Part shown: positions 26,681 through 34,741 of the stretch, one piece after another
Layout of the letters: each line of letters opens with the position of its first letter
Position numbering within the stretch: position 1 is the stretch's first letter
Source: Pseudomonas sp. GM74
GTDB lineage: Bacteria > Pseudomonadota > Gammaproteobacteria > Pseudomonadales > Pseudomonadaceae
Direction: 5' to 3'
DNA: 64,000 nt
Assembly: GCF_000282455.1 (NCBI RefSeq)
Contig: NZ_AKJG01000073.1
Location: 1-64,000 of the forward strand
Made by a program: the position numbers and the translations under genes
Notes under the pieces: generated by a model
The model's database searches: none
Seen by the model: only the letters and a program-made list of their open reading frames with translations
What the model was told of the DNA's origin: nothing

Positions 26681-27387
26681 TCGAGCTACTGCAGGAATAC
26701 TGGAAACCTTTCCTGTTCCAGGACGGCAATCACATCACCGGGCTGGCCATGACCCTCTGGCTGCTCAGCGCCTCGATCTTCTTCGGCTTCGTGATGTCGA
26801 TCCCGCTGTCGATTGCCCGGGTCTCAACCAATGTCTGGGTGCGCTGGCCGGTGCAGTTCTACACCTACCTGTTCCGCGGCACACCGCTGTATATCCAGTT
26901 GCTGATTTGCTACACCGGCATTTACAGCCTGGCCGCCGTGCGCGCTCAGCCAGTACTGGATGCGTTCTTTCGCGATGCGATGAACTGCACCATCCTGGCC
27001 TTCGCCCTGAACACCTGCGCCTACACCACGGAGATCTTCGCCGGGGCCATTCGCAGCATGAACCACGGCGAAGTCGAGGCCGCCAAGGCTTACGGCCTGA
27101 CCGGCTGGAAGCTGTATGCCTACGTGATCATGCCATCGGCCCTGCGTCGTTCGCTGCCTTACTACAGCAACGAAGTGATTCTGATGCTGCACTCAACCAC
27201 CGTGGCCTTCACCGCGACCATCCCGGACATCCTGAAAGTCGCACGGGACGCCAACTCGGCGACCTTCCTGACCTTCCAGTCCTTCGGCATCGCCGCGTTG
27301 ATCTACCTGGCAGTCACTTTCTCTCTGGTCGGCCTGTTCCGCCTGGCTGAACGCCGCTGGTTGTCTTTCCTCGGCCCGGCTCACTAA
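26677..27387 (+). CDS. Polar amino-acid ABC transporter, permease (HisM type)
   Basis: 236 aa, five or so transmembrane helices. FRGTPLYIQLLICYTG near 70 and NTCAYTTEIFAGAIRSM near 110 are typical, followed by the EAA loop GEVEAAKAYGLTGWKLYAYV. Its ATG overlaps the stop region of the HisQ-type gene, so the pair should be made in equal amounts. With the preceding permease it forms the membrane channel for the basic-amino-acid importer. Confidence 0.92.
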   Translation: MIELLQEYWKPFLFQDGNHITGLAMTLWLLSASIFFGFVMSIPLSIARVSTNVWVRWPVQFYTYLFRGTPLYIQLLICYTGIYSLAAVRAQPVLDAFFRDAMNCTILAFALNTCAYTTEIFAGAIRSMNHGEVEAAKAYGLTGWKLYAYVIMPSALRRSLPYYSNEVILMLHSTTVAFTATIPDILKVARDANSATFLTFQSFGIAALIYLAVTFSLVGLFRLAERRWLSFLGPAH

Positions 27388-27403
27388 TTCAGGATGCTTG
27401 TTC

Positions 27404-28168
27404 ATGTACAAACTGACCGTTGAAAACCTGCACAAAAGCTACGGCAACCATGAAGTCCTCAAGGGCGTCTCGCTAAACGCCAAGACCGGCGACGTCATCA
27501 GCCTGATCGGCGCCAGTGGTTCCGGCAAGAGCACCTTTCTGCGTTGCATCAACTTCCTGGAAACGCCCAACGACGGCGCCATGAGCCTGGATAACCAGCC
27601 GATTCAAATGGTTCATGACCGCCACGGCATGCGTGTGGCCGACGCCAATGAACTGCAACGCATCCGTACTCGCCTGGCGATGGTGTTCCAGCACTTCAAC
27701 CTGTGGAGCCACATGACGGTGCTGGAAAACATCACCATGGCGCCACGCCGGGTGCTGGGCGTCAGCAAGAAGGATGCAGACGAGCGCGCCCGGCGTTACC
27801 TGGACAAGGTGGGCCTGCCGTCGCGGGTGGCCGACCAATACCCGGCGTTCCTCTCGGGTGGCCAGCAACAGCGGGTCGCCATTGCCCGTGCCCTGAGCAT
27901 GGAGCCGGAGATCATGCTATTCGACGAGCCGACTTCGGCCCTGGACCCGGAACTGGTGGGCGAAGTGCTCAAGGTGATCCAGGGCCTGGCCGAAGAAGGC
28001 CGCACCATGATCATGGTGACCCACGAAATGAGCTTTGCGCGCAAAGTGTCGAACCAGGTGCTGTTCCTGCATCAGGGGCGGGTCGAAGAACAGGGGGCGC
28101 CCGAGGACGTATTGGGCAACCCCAAAAGCGAGCGTCTGCAGCAGTTCCTCAGCGGCAACCTGAAATAA
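27404..28168 (+). CDS. Polar amino-acid ABC transporter, ATP-binding protein (HisP type)
   Basis: 254 aa from the ATG at 27404 (AGGA at 27391; a TTG at 27398 is less likely). Walker A IGASGSGKSTF near 38, Q-loop FQHFNLWSHMTVLEN near 96, signature LSGGQQQRVAIARAL near 154, Walker B IMLFDEPTSALDPELVGE near 175 and switch His in MVTHEMSFARK near 207. The insert around 70-85 (QMVHDRHGMRVADANELQ) is typical of HisP rather than GlnQ. It powers the importer from the cytoplasmic side. Confidence 0.93.
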   Translation: MYKLTVENLHKSYGNHEVLKGVSLNAKTGDVISLIGASGSGKSTFLRCINFLETPNDGAMSLDNQPIQMVHDRHGMRVADANELQRIRTRLAMVFQHFNLWSHMTVLENITMAPRRVLGVSKKDADERARRYLDKVGLPSRVADQYPAFLSGGQQQRVAIARALSMEPEIMLFDEPTSALDPELVGEVLKVIQGLAEEGRTMIMVTHEMSFARKVSNQVLFLHQGRVEEQGAPEDVLGNPKSERLQQFLSGNLK

Positions 28169-28550
28169 GGGGCGCTATTGGCACAACTCACCATTTGAAT
28201 GCTTTGAGGAAGCGTGGGTCACCGCTCCTCAAGAGTCTTGATTCAGGTTGACTGACTTCCTCAGGGCGTGAAGCGGATGGTCGCAACAGGTGGTTTTCAT
28301 TGATTTTGAACAGCAGTGAAGGGAGCAGATCAGAATTTGGCATCGCGAATCCTCAGTGGAGTTTTCAGCGTAGCAGCAGGATTTCTCGGATGGAGATCGG
28401 GGGGGGGGGCAAGATGCGGGAGGGCGGGGAAAACGGGATAGTTTTGTAACGACACCCTAAAAGTTTTGTAACGCTTTGGGTGTGGTCGGATTTTGGCTAA
28501 ACCCCAGAAACGACAAAGCCCTGAATAATCAGGGCTTTGTCGTATAAAGA
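28169..28550. other. 380-bp gap between the importer and tRNA-Ser
   Basis: No gene seen. It contains an eleven-G run (28399-28409), the direct repeat AGTTTTGTAACG at 28440-28451 and 28462-28473, and a small inverted repeat ACACCC / GGGTGT at 28452-28457 and 28478-28483. The origin of these short repeats is unclear; a decayed mobile-element end is possible. Confidence 0.5.
28510..28543 (-). terminator. Hairpin downstream of tRNA-Ser
   Basis: A perfect inverted repeat with 13-14 paired bases, ACGACAAAGCCCTG on each side of a short AT loop, 8 bp from the tRNA 3' end. The T-run is weak, so it may act as a terminator or as a processing structure. Confidence 0.65.
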
Positions 28551-28638
28551 TGGCGGAGGCGATGGGATTCGAACTCATGGACCTGTTACAGTCGACGGTT
28601 TTCAAGACCGTTGCCTTAAACCACTCGGCCACACCTCC
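28551..28638 (-). tRNA. tRNA-Ser (UGA)
   Basis: 88 nt, with the CCA end encoded. The acceptor stem pairs GGAGGTG with CGCCTCC; the D-arm GCCGAGTGGTTTAAGGC, anticodon stem-loop GGTCTTGAAAACC with anticodon TGA, a long variable arm (GTCGACTGTAACAGGTCC) and T-arm GAGTTCGAATCCC are all present. The long variable arm is the serine identity element. It reads UCN codons, chiefly UCA and UCG. Confidence 0.97.
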
Positions 28639-28761
28639 GTTTGCGTTGCGGGCGCCATAATACCTGAATGAAACACACTGTCAAACTCTCTGCATAGCTA
28701 GTTACAGAGCGTCTGTTATGATCTTTGCGACTGAACGTTTCAAACCAACAGGAGTGTCGCC

Positions 28762-29433
28762 ATGCGCGAACAGGATTACGCAGTTAATAACAGCGTGCAG
28801 GCTGAGCAGCTAGAGGTTAGCCGCGTCCTGCGCAACACATACGGCTTGCTCGCCCTGACCCTCGCATTCAGCGGTGTGACAGCCTACGTTGCCCAGCAGA
28901 TGCGTGTTGGCTACCCGAATATCTTCGTGGTGCTGATCGGCTTCTACGGTCTTTTCTTCCTCACCAACAAACTCCGTGATTCGGCCTGGGGCCTGGTGTC
29001 GGCATTTGCCCTGACCGGTTTCATGGGTTTCCTGCTCGGCCCGATCCTCAACCGTTACCTGGGTATGCAGGGCGGCGCTGAAGTGGTCAGCTCGGCCTTC
29101 GCGATGACCGCGCTGGTGTTCGGCGGCCTGTCGGCCTATGTGCTGATTACCCGCAAGGACATGAGCTTCCTCGGCGGTTTCATTACGGCAGGCTTCTTTG
29201 TGCTGCTGGGTGCGACGCTGGCGAGCCTGTTCTTCCAGATCAGCGGTTTGCAACTGGCGATCAGCGCAGGTTTCGTGCTGTTCTCCTCGGTCTGCATTCT
29301 GTTCCAGACCAGCGCCATCATTCACGGCGGCGAGCGCAACTACATCATGGCCACCATCAGCCTGTATGTATCGATCTACAACCTGTTCGTCAGCCTGTTG
29401 CAGCTGTTCGGCATCATGGGCCGTGATGACTGA
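28762..29433 (+). CDS. yccA: Bax-inhibitor-1/YccA family membrane protein
   Basis: 223 aa with seven transmembrane helices from about residue 25 to the end, and LRNTYGLLALTLAFSG near 24, the family's N-terminal helix. ISLYVSIYNLFVSLLQLFGI at the C-terminus is the conserved block. In Escherichia coli YccA binds and modulates the FtsH protease; a similar role is assumed. The gene starts 19 bases after GGAGTG-type site (AGGAGT at 28750) and ends in a clean terminator, so it is a single-gene unit. It follows the tRNA on the opposite strand. Confidence 0.92.
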   Translation: MREQDYAVNNSVQAEQLEVSRVLRNTYGLLALTLAFSGVTAYVAQQMRVGYPNIFVVLIGFYGLFFLTNKLRDSAWGLVSAFALTGFMGFLLGPILNRYLGMQGGAEVVSSAFAMTALVFGGLSAYVLITRKDMSFLGGFITAGFFVLLGATLASLFFQISGLQLAISAGFVLFSSVCILFQTSAIIHGGERNYIMATISLYVSIYNLFVSLLQLFGIMGRDD

Positions 29434-29450
29434 TCGTCGGCCTTGAAGTA

Positions 29451-29475
29451 AAAAACCCGCTCAGGCGGGTTTTTT
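29451..29475 (+). terminator. Intrinsic terminator of yccA
   Basis: AAAAACCCGC / GCGGGTTTTT with a TCAG loop and six T residues. It also suits the convergent lipoprotein gene on the minus strand, because the left arm is A-rich. Confidence 0.9.
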
Positions 29476-29493
29476 ATTGCCTGGAAACCAGGG

Positions 29494-29823
29494 TTACTCC
29501 GTAATGACAATGCTGCCGTCAGCTTGCTGGCGGTAGATGGTGTAGGGCAGCAGCAAGGTGTCCATCGCGCCGGACACGACCACGTCGAGCAGCACGATAG
29601 CGGGGGCGGGGCCATGTACCTGCGCATCCCGGCCGTCTTCGAGGGCCGCGTTCAGGTAGCAGAAGTCGTAGGTCACGCCGCTGTAGATTCGTGGTACCGC
29701 GCCGCAATAACTCTTGTGGTCCTTGAGGCTTTTTGCGGCCGCTTCGTCACTGCGCACAACCGTCTGAATCGTGCCGCAACCCGCTAGCATCATTGCCACC
29801 AGTAACATTGCCTGAGTTTTCAT
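29494..29823 (-). CDS. YceK/YidQ-family lipoprotein
   Basis: 109 aa. MKTQAMLLVAMMLAGC is a short lipoprotein signal with a lipobox LAG-Cys at residue 16. The rest matches the YceK/YidQ family (DUF1375): SYCGAVPRIYSGVTYDFC in the middle and VVSGAMDTLLLPYTIYRQ near the end. Function unknown; it likely sits in the outer membrane. It is convergent with yccA and shares the terminator. Confidence 0.87.
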   Translation of the reverse strand: MKTQAMLLVAMMLAGCGTIQTVVRSDEAAAKSLKDHKSYCGAVPRIYSGVTYDFCYLNAALEDGRDAQVHGPAPAIVLLDVVVSGAMDTLLLPYTIYRQQADGSIVITE

Positions 29824-29879
29824 GCCGTCAATCCTTCGTCGGAAACCATCAATCTACCTCAGTCTGAAACAAATATCCC

Positions 29880-30317
29880 TCACGCCATGGGCGGCAACCG
29901 GCGCTTGACCGGGGTTTTCTTGACGATGGCCGTATTGGTTTCAGCGTGAGTGTTGAGGCGGTCGAGCAGGGTGTCCAGTTGTTCCATCGAGCGCACGTGC
30001 AGGCGTGCGATGAAACAGTCGTCGCCGGTCACCTTGTCGCACTCGGTGAATTCGGGAATGGCCATGATTTGCCGTTCCACCTCTTGCAATTGGCCCGGCA
30101 ACGGGCGAATGCGCACGATGGCCTGGAGTTGATAGCCGAAGCTTTTCGGGTCGATTTCAACGGTGTAGCCCTTGAGTACGCCACGTTCTTCCAGGCGGCG
30201 CAGGCGCTCGGCAACACTGGGGGAGGACAGGCCGCTGATTTGCGCCAAGGCCTTGAGCGAGCGTCGCGAATCTTCCATCAGGGCCGTGATCAGCACTTGG
30301 TCGATGTCATCGGTCAT
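29880..30317 (-). CDS. Lrp/AsnC-family regulator
   Basis: 145 aa from the ATG at 30317 (AGAGG nine bases upstream); in-frame sequence beyond this start is not part of the protein. An N-terminal winged HTH (DDIDQVLITALMEDSRRSLK then ISGLSSPSVAERLRRLEERG) is followed by a RAM ligand-binding domain (LQAIVRIRPLPGQLQEVERQ, and VTGDDCFIARLHVRSMEQLD). It is divergent from the EamA exporter with 133 bp between the starts, so it very likely regulates that gene in response to an amino acid. Confidence 0.92.
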   Translation of the reverse strand: MTDDIDQVLITALMEDSRRSLKALAQISGLSSPSVAERLRRLEERGVLKGYTVEIDPKSFGYQLQAIVRIRPLPGQLQEVERQIMAIPEFTECDKVTGDDCFIARLHVRSMEQLDTLLDRLNTHAETNTAIVKKTPVKRRLPPMA

Positions 30318-30450
30318 GGCGAAGCCCTCTGTTAGGCGTTTTTTAAAAACTGCCTTCATAAAAAAGGCCGATTCAGAGTTTAGCCTGCTTTTTGCTATGG
30401 AGTAGCGCGGTGGTGCATTGGCATACTTTGGCCACAAACACAGGAGTCTG

Positions 30451-31347
30451 ATGATGGACAATAACCTACGCCGCGGTTCGTTCGAAATGACGGCCGCCAT
30501 GCTGATCTCCGGCACCATCGGCTGGTTCGTGCTGGTTTCCGGGCAACCGGTGCTGGATGTGGTGTTCTGGCGCTGCCTGTTCGGTGCCGGCACCTTGCTG
30601 CTGATTTGCGCGGCTTTCGGCTTTCTGCGCCCCGGCATTCTGACCCGCACCACGTTCTTGCTCGCGGTGCTCAGCGGTGTGGCGATCGTCGGCAACTGGG
30701 TGTTGTTGTTCGCGTCCTATTCCCGGGCGTCGATTGCCATCGGCACCGCCGTCTATAACGTCCAGCCGTTCATGCTGGTCGGGCTGGCGGCGCTGTTCCT
30801 CAACGAAAAAATCACTACACAGAAACTAGCCTGGCTGGGCGTGTCGTTTCTCGGGATGCTGGCAATCGTCAGCGCCCATGGCAGCCAGGGCGAGAGCGGC
30901 AGCGATTACCTGACGGGCATTGCCTTGGCCTTGGGTGCGGCGTTTCTCTATGCAATTGCCGCGTTGATCATCAAGCGTTTGACGGGAACCCCGCCGCATT
31001 TGATCGCGCTGATCCAGGTCAGCACCGGCGTGTTGTTGCTTGCGCCATTCGCGAATCTTTCCGTATTGCCACAGGCACCGAGTGCTTGGGCCAGCATGGT
31101 GACGCTGGGCATGGTGCACACCGGCGTGATGTACGTGTTGCTGTACGGCGCGATTCAAAAACTGCCGACGGCGCTGACGGGGGCGCTGTCCTTCATCTAC
31201 CCGATCGCGGCGATTTTCGTCGACTGGTTTGCTTTCGGCCATCGCCTGGAGCCACTGCAATGGATCGGCGTCGCGGCGATTTTGCTGGCGGCTGCCGGCA
31301 TGCAACAAGGCTGGTCGCTGAAGTTTCGGCGCACGGTGACGCCGTAA
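30451..31347 (+). CDS. EamA/DMT-family exporter
   Basis: 298 aa from the ATG at 30451 (ATGATG pair; CAGGAG at 30441). Ten transmembrane helices arranged as two EamA repeats (about 8-137 and 155-290): AVYNVQPFMLVGLAALFLNE and TGALSFIYPIAAIFVDWFAF are the ends of the two halves. The pairing with a divergent Lrp regulator is a well-known pattern for amino-acid or metabolite efflux pumps. Substrate unknown. Confidence 0.9.
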   Translation: MMDNNLRRGSFEMTAAMLISGTIGWFVLVSGQPVLDVVFWRCLFGAGTLLLICAAFGFLRPGILTRTTFLLAVLSGVAIVGNWVLLFASYSRASIAIGTAVYNVQPFMLVGLAALFLNEKITTQKLAWLGVSFLGMLAIVSAHGSQGESGSDYLTGIALALGAAFLYAIAALIIKRLTGTPPHLIALIQVSTGVLLLAPFANLSVLPQAPSAWASMVTLGMVHTGVMYVLLYGAIQKLPTALTGALSFIYPIAAIFVDWFAFGHRLEPLQWIGVAAILLAAAGMQQGWSLKFRRTVTP

Positions 31348-31362
31348 CCCGTGACCCAGGCG

Positions 31363-32403
31363 TCAGATGTTCCAGCACGGCGCGTTCCGGGCCAGGCGCT
31401 GGCGCATCTCGCCGACATTGGCGGCCAGTTGTTGAGTCAGCAAGCGATACCCGTCCAGGGTGTTGTAGACCGGCGCATCGAGACTGACAAGCGGCACATC
31501 CACGGGCCGATCGAGCCGCTGGGCGGCGCCTGATTTCAACGCCCGAGCCATACCGATCAATTGCACGCGAATCTGCCGATGCTCGGCTTTCAATGCCGTT
31601 TGCATCAGCGACATCGCTTCGAGGTCATTGGCATCCGGTCGGGTATTGCCGAGGATTTCCAGGGTGCTGACGCACATGCGCAGGTTGCGCTGGAGGGCAT
31701 CGAGTTCGGTCATGGAAATTTTCACTTCCTTGGACACCGAAGGCATCAGTGAGCGAAGTTGCACCATCGCCGCGTTCAGGCGGGTCATGAGCTTGAGGTG
31801 TTCGTCGGCGGTGATGGCCTGGCCGTCAATGATGCGCCCGTAGATTTTCGCGCAATCTCGCAAGGCATCTGCCAGGTTGTAGCGCCAGGAATAAACCGCG
31901 TACAGCGGCAGGGCGAAGGAAAACGCCAGGGCCAGGGCAATGCCGATCAGGATATCCACCCCGCGCCACAAGCCATCGGTGACCGGGTTGTCGCCGTGCC
32001 CGGCGACGATGAACACGGTAATCGCCGACAGCAGCGCCGTGTAGCCGCCCTTGCCGATGGCGTGATACGAGAAAAACCCGCAGACCACCGACATCGCGAA
32101 ATAGGTCAGCCAGGGCATCCCGAGCCAGGCCTGTTGTGCCACCAGCACCAGGCCGACACCGGCACCGATCAAGGTGCCGATGGCGCGCTCGGCGGCTTTC
32201 TTGCCGATGTTGCCGTGGTGTTGCAAGCCGCCGATCACCACCAGCATTGTCACCGACGCCCACTCACCGTGGGGCAGATGGATCCCGGTGGTCAGCAGGA
32301 TCGTCGCCAGCAACCCGAGCGACACCCGCACCGCGTGGATCACCCGGGCATGGCGGTAGCGCCGGTACGGGTCCAGCAACGGACGCAGCAGTCGGCGCAG
32401 CAA
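31363..32403 (-). CDS. FUSC-family membrane transporter
   Basis: 346 aa from the TTG at 32403. N-terminal membrane domain of six helices (about 22-165), HLPHGEWASVTMLVVIGG being the FUSC signature, and a cytoplasmic helical C-terminal part (about 175-346). Related proteins export aromatic acids or other small organics. The frame is open further upstream: a CTG at 32436 (CTG-AGT-ACA) lies six bases after GAGGAGA, which is the better ribosome site, so the true start may be this non-standard codon; the protein would then begin MSTSRAHG. The gene overlaps or abuts the end of the dehydrogenase gene and is probably translated from the same mRNA. Confidence 0.85.
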   Translation of the reverse strand: MLRRLLRPLLDPYRRYRHARVIHAVRVSLGLLATILLTTGIHLPHGEWASVTMLVVIGGLQHHGNIGKKAAERAIGTLIGAGVGLVLVAQQAWLGMPWLTYFAMSVVCGFFSYHAIGKGGYTALLSAITVFIVAGHGDNPVTDGLWRGVDILIGIALALAFSFALPLYAVYSWRYNLADALRDCAKIYGRIIDGQAITADEHLKLMTRLNAAMVQLRSLMPSVSKEVKISMTELDALQRNLRMCVSTLEILGNTRPDANDLEAMSLMQTALKAEHRQIRVQLIGMARALKSGAAQRLDRPVDVPLVSLDAPVYNTLDGYRLLTQQLAANVGEMRQRLARNAPCWNI

Positions 32404-32447
32404 GGGTGGCAGCCCGTGGGCTCTGGATGTACTCAGGCCGGCTCTCC

Positions 32448-34073
32448 TCAGAAGATGTAATCGGTGGTCAGAAAGCTCGAACTGCGGCCGCTGATGATCT
32501 CGCTGATCAGGTCCTTGTTGGTCTCCTGGAACTTGGTGGCCACCAGGGTGCGGATCGAAAACACCCGCAGTGCGTCATGTACCGACAAGGTGCCTTCGGC
32601 CGAGTTCTTGCGGCCATTGAAGGGATAGGTGTCCGGGCCGCGCTGGCACTGGGCATTGAGGTTGATGCGCCCGACCTGGTTGGCGAAGGTGTCCACCAGC
32701 CGGCCGACCGCCACCGGGTTGGTGCCGAAGATGCTCAATTGCTGGCCGAAGTCCGACTCCAGCACGTAGTCGATCACGGTATCCAGATGACGGTACGGCA
32801 CGATGGGGATGACCGGGCCGAACTGTTCTTCCTGATAAACCCGCATCTGCGGCGTGACCGGGTACAGCACCGCCGGGTAGAAAAACGACGCACGAACCTC
32901 GCCACCGTTGGGGTTGACCACCCTGGCGCCTTTGCTCTCGGCGTCCGCCACCAGTGCATGCAGATAATCGACCTTGCCCGATTCCGGCAGTGGCGTCAGG
33001 GATACACCACTCTCCCAGGGCATGCCGGGTTTGAGGTTGGCAAGCCTGGCGTTGAATTTGTCGATGAAGGCGTCGACTACGTCTTCGTGGACAAACAGGA
33101 TCTTCAGGGCCGTGCAGCGCTGGCCATTGAACGACAGCGAACCGGTCACCGCTTCACTGACCGCGTTGTCCAGATCCACTTGCGGCAGGACGATGCCCGG
33201 GTTTTTCGCATCCAGGCCCAGCGCCGCGCGCAAGCGGTGGGGTCTCGGATGGAGTTTTTTCAGGTCACTGGCGGCCTTGTTGGTGCCAATGAAGGCAAAG
33301 ATGTCGATCTTGCCGCTGGCCATCAGCGCGCTGACCGTCTCGCGGCCGCTGCCGTAGATGACGTTGATCACCCCGGTCGGGAAGCTGTCGCGAAAGGCTT
33401 CCAGCAGCGGGCGAATCAGCAGCACGCCGAGCTTGGCCGGCTTGAACACCACGGTATTGCCCATGATCAGCGCCGGGATCAGCGTGGTGAAGGTTTCGTT
33501 CAACGGATAGTTGTAAGGCCCCATGCACAAGGCCACGCCCATCGGCACGCGACGGATCTGGCCGAGGGTGTCCTGTTCCAGTTCGAAACGGCTGGAGCGG
33601 CGGTCGAGTTCCTTCAGGGCGTTGATGGTGTCGACGATGTAGTCGCAGGTGCGGTCGAATTCCTTTTCCGAGTCCTTGAGGTTCTTGCCGATTTCCCACA
33701 TCAGCAACTTGACCACGGCGTCGCGCTGCTCGCGCATGCGCCCCAGGAAGGTTTCGACGTGCTGGATGCGTTCGGCCACCCGCATGGTCGGCCACAGGCC
33801 CTGACCGCGATCGTAGGCGCGGACCGCGGCGTCCAGGGCGGTCAATGCGGTGTCGGCATCCAGCAGCGGCGTGCTGCCGAGGATCACCTGTTCATCGCCA
33901 TTCGGGCCGGCCAGGTACACCGGGCTGCGGACCTGGGCCAGCGGCCCGTTCCAGGTTCTCAATTCGCCATCGACGAGGTACTCGCGCTGCTCCGTCTGGC
34001 CGTCGAGGCGGTACTTTTCCGGGATGTCGGCGGGGCTTGGGAACAGGTTCTGGAGAATATTGGCTGTGGTCAT
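32448..34073 (-). CDS. NADP-dependent glyceraldehyde-3-phosphate dehydrogenase-like aldehyde dehydrogenase (GapN type)
   Basis: 541 aa from the ATG at 34073 (GAGGGG nine bases upstream). Aldehyde dehydrogenase fold: NAD(P)-binding VALCMGPYNYPLNETFTTLI near 178, coenzyme contact IDIFAFIGTNKAA near 258, catalytic Cys in SFNGQRCTALK near 318, and the C-terminal EEQFGPVIPIVP block near 420. The segment aligned with the usual ELGGKNP reads GLDAKNP, so the general-base Glu is not at its usual place; this subfamily commonly has GLEAKNP there. GapN enzymes oxidise glyceraldehyde-3-phosphate to 3-phosphoglycerate, making NADPH. It leads a two-gene unit with the FUSC gene, an odd pairing. Confidence 0.85.
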   Translation of the reverse strand: MTTANILQNLFPSPADIPEKYRLDGQTEQREYLVDGELRTWNGPLAQVRSPVYLAGPNGDEQVILGSTPLLDADTALTALDAAVRAYDRGQGLWPTMRVAERIQHVETFLGRMREQRDAVVKLLMWEIGKNLKDSEKEFDRTCDYIVDTINALKELDRRSSRFELEQDTLGQIRRVPMGVALCMGPYNYPLNETFTTLIPALIMGNTVVFKPAKLGVLLIRPLLEAFRDSFPTGVINVIYGSGRETVSALMASGKIDIFAFIGTNKAASDLKKLHPRPHRLRAALGLDAKNPGIVLPQVDLDNAVSEAVTGSLSFNGQRCTALKILFVHEDVVDAFIDKFNARLANLKPGMPWESGVSLTPLPESGKVDYLHALVADAESKGARVVNPNGGEVRASFFYPAVLYPVTPQMRVYQEEQFGPVIPIVPYRHLDTVIDYVLESDFGQQLSIFGTNPVAVGRLVDTFANQVGRINLNAQCQRGPDTYPFNGRKNSAEGTLSVHDALRVFSIRTLVATKFQETNKDLISEIISGRSSSFLTTDYIF

Positions 34074-34338
34074 GTCGCTACCCCTCTGGATTGGGTGATG
34101 CACTGATGAATCGTTTTAGCAGACCTCGGCAACGCTTGTCATGACCCATCTCAGCGTTTTTCCGTACAGCGTGATGTCCGGGGATTTATCGGTGCATTTC
34201 GTCATGGCCTCAGAAGCTCCCCTTGTTGGCCCCCAATGCCCTCAACCCACCCGTGCAGGGTGCCTTAATGTTGACTCTCCTTGATCACAACAAAAAAGGC
34301 TGTGCCCGACTGGCCGGGCAGCCAATGAGAGGACAGCC

Positions 34339-34719
34339 ATGCGGGCAAGCCGATTAACTGAAAAGCCTAGCCTTTGTTTGGCCTTGGCGGGGTGTGCCTT
34401 TGCGTTGCTTGCAGGGTGCGAAGAGCCGAACAACCCGCCGACCCGCAGCGAAGCAGATGCCGCGAGGCCCGTCGACGCCGAGCTGGCGCAGGTCTACGAC
34501 AACAGCTGCAAGCTTTGCCATGCCAATCCGGCGGCCGGGGCGCCGCTGACCGGCGACATCAAGGCCTGGGAGCCACGGGTGCTGCAGGGCGCCGACTCGC
34601 TGCTCGACCACGCGATCAACGGCTACAACGGCATGCCGCCAATGGGCATGTGCATGCAGTGTTCGCAGGAACAGTTCCTGGCGCTGATTGCCTTTATGTC
34701 CGGCCAGCAAATCCAATAA
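34339..34719 (+). CDS. Lipoprotein c-type cytochrome (c5-like)
   Basis: 126 aa. Signal with lipobox: CLALAGCAFALLAGC, Cys at residue 27, so it is probably anchored to a membrane facing the periplasm. One haem site, CKLCH (SCKLCHANPAAGAPL) near 57, with axial Met probably in YNGMPPMGM near 96. MCMQCSQEQFLALIAFM near the end is the cytochrome c5 signature, where two extra Cys form a disulfide. It is followed 23 bp later by the lactone-oxidase-like gene and likely accepts electrons from it. Confidence 0.88.
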   Translation: MRASRLTEKPSLCLALAGCAFALLAGCEEPNNPPTRSEADAARPVDAELAQVYDNSCKLCHANPAAGAPLTGDIKAWEPRVLQGADSLLDHAINGYNGMPPMGMCMQCSQEQFLALIAFMSGQQIQ

Positions 34720-34741
34720 CAAGAACGGCAGGGTGCGATTC

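Noticed and set aside
28510..28543. Inverted repeat by the tRNA as an attachment site of a genomic island
   Set aside because: It is a symmetric hairpin, not a copy of the tRNA 3' end, and no integrase gene lies near; a terminator or processing hairpin is simpler.
32136..34106. Long plus-strand open frame of 656 codons
   Set aside because: It is the antisense of the GapN-type gene. High GC makes long antisense frames common; the minus-strand protein has full family motifs and a good ribosome site.
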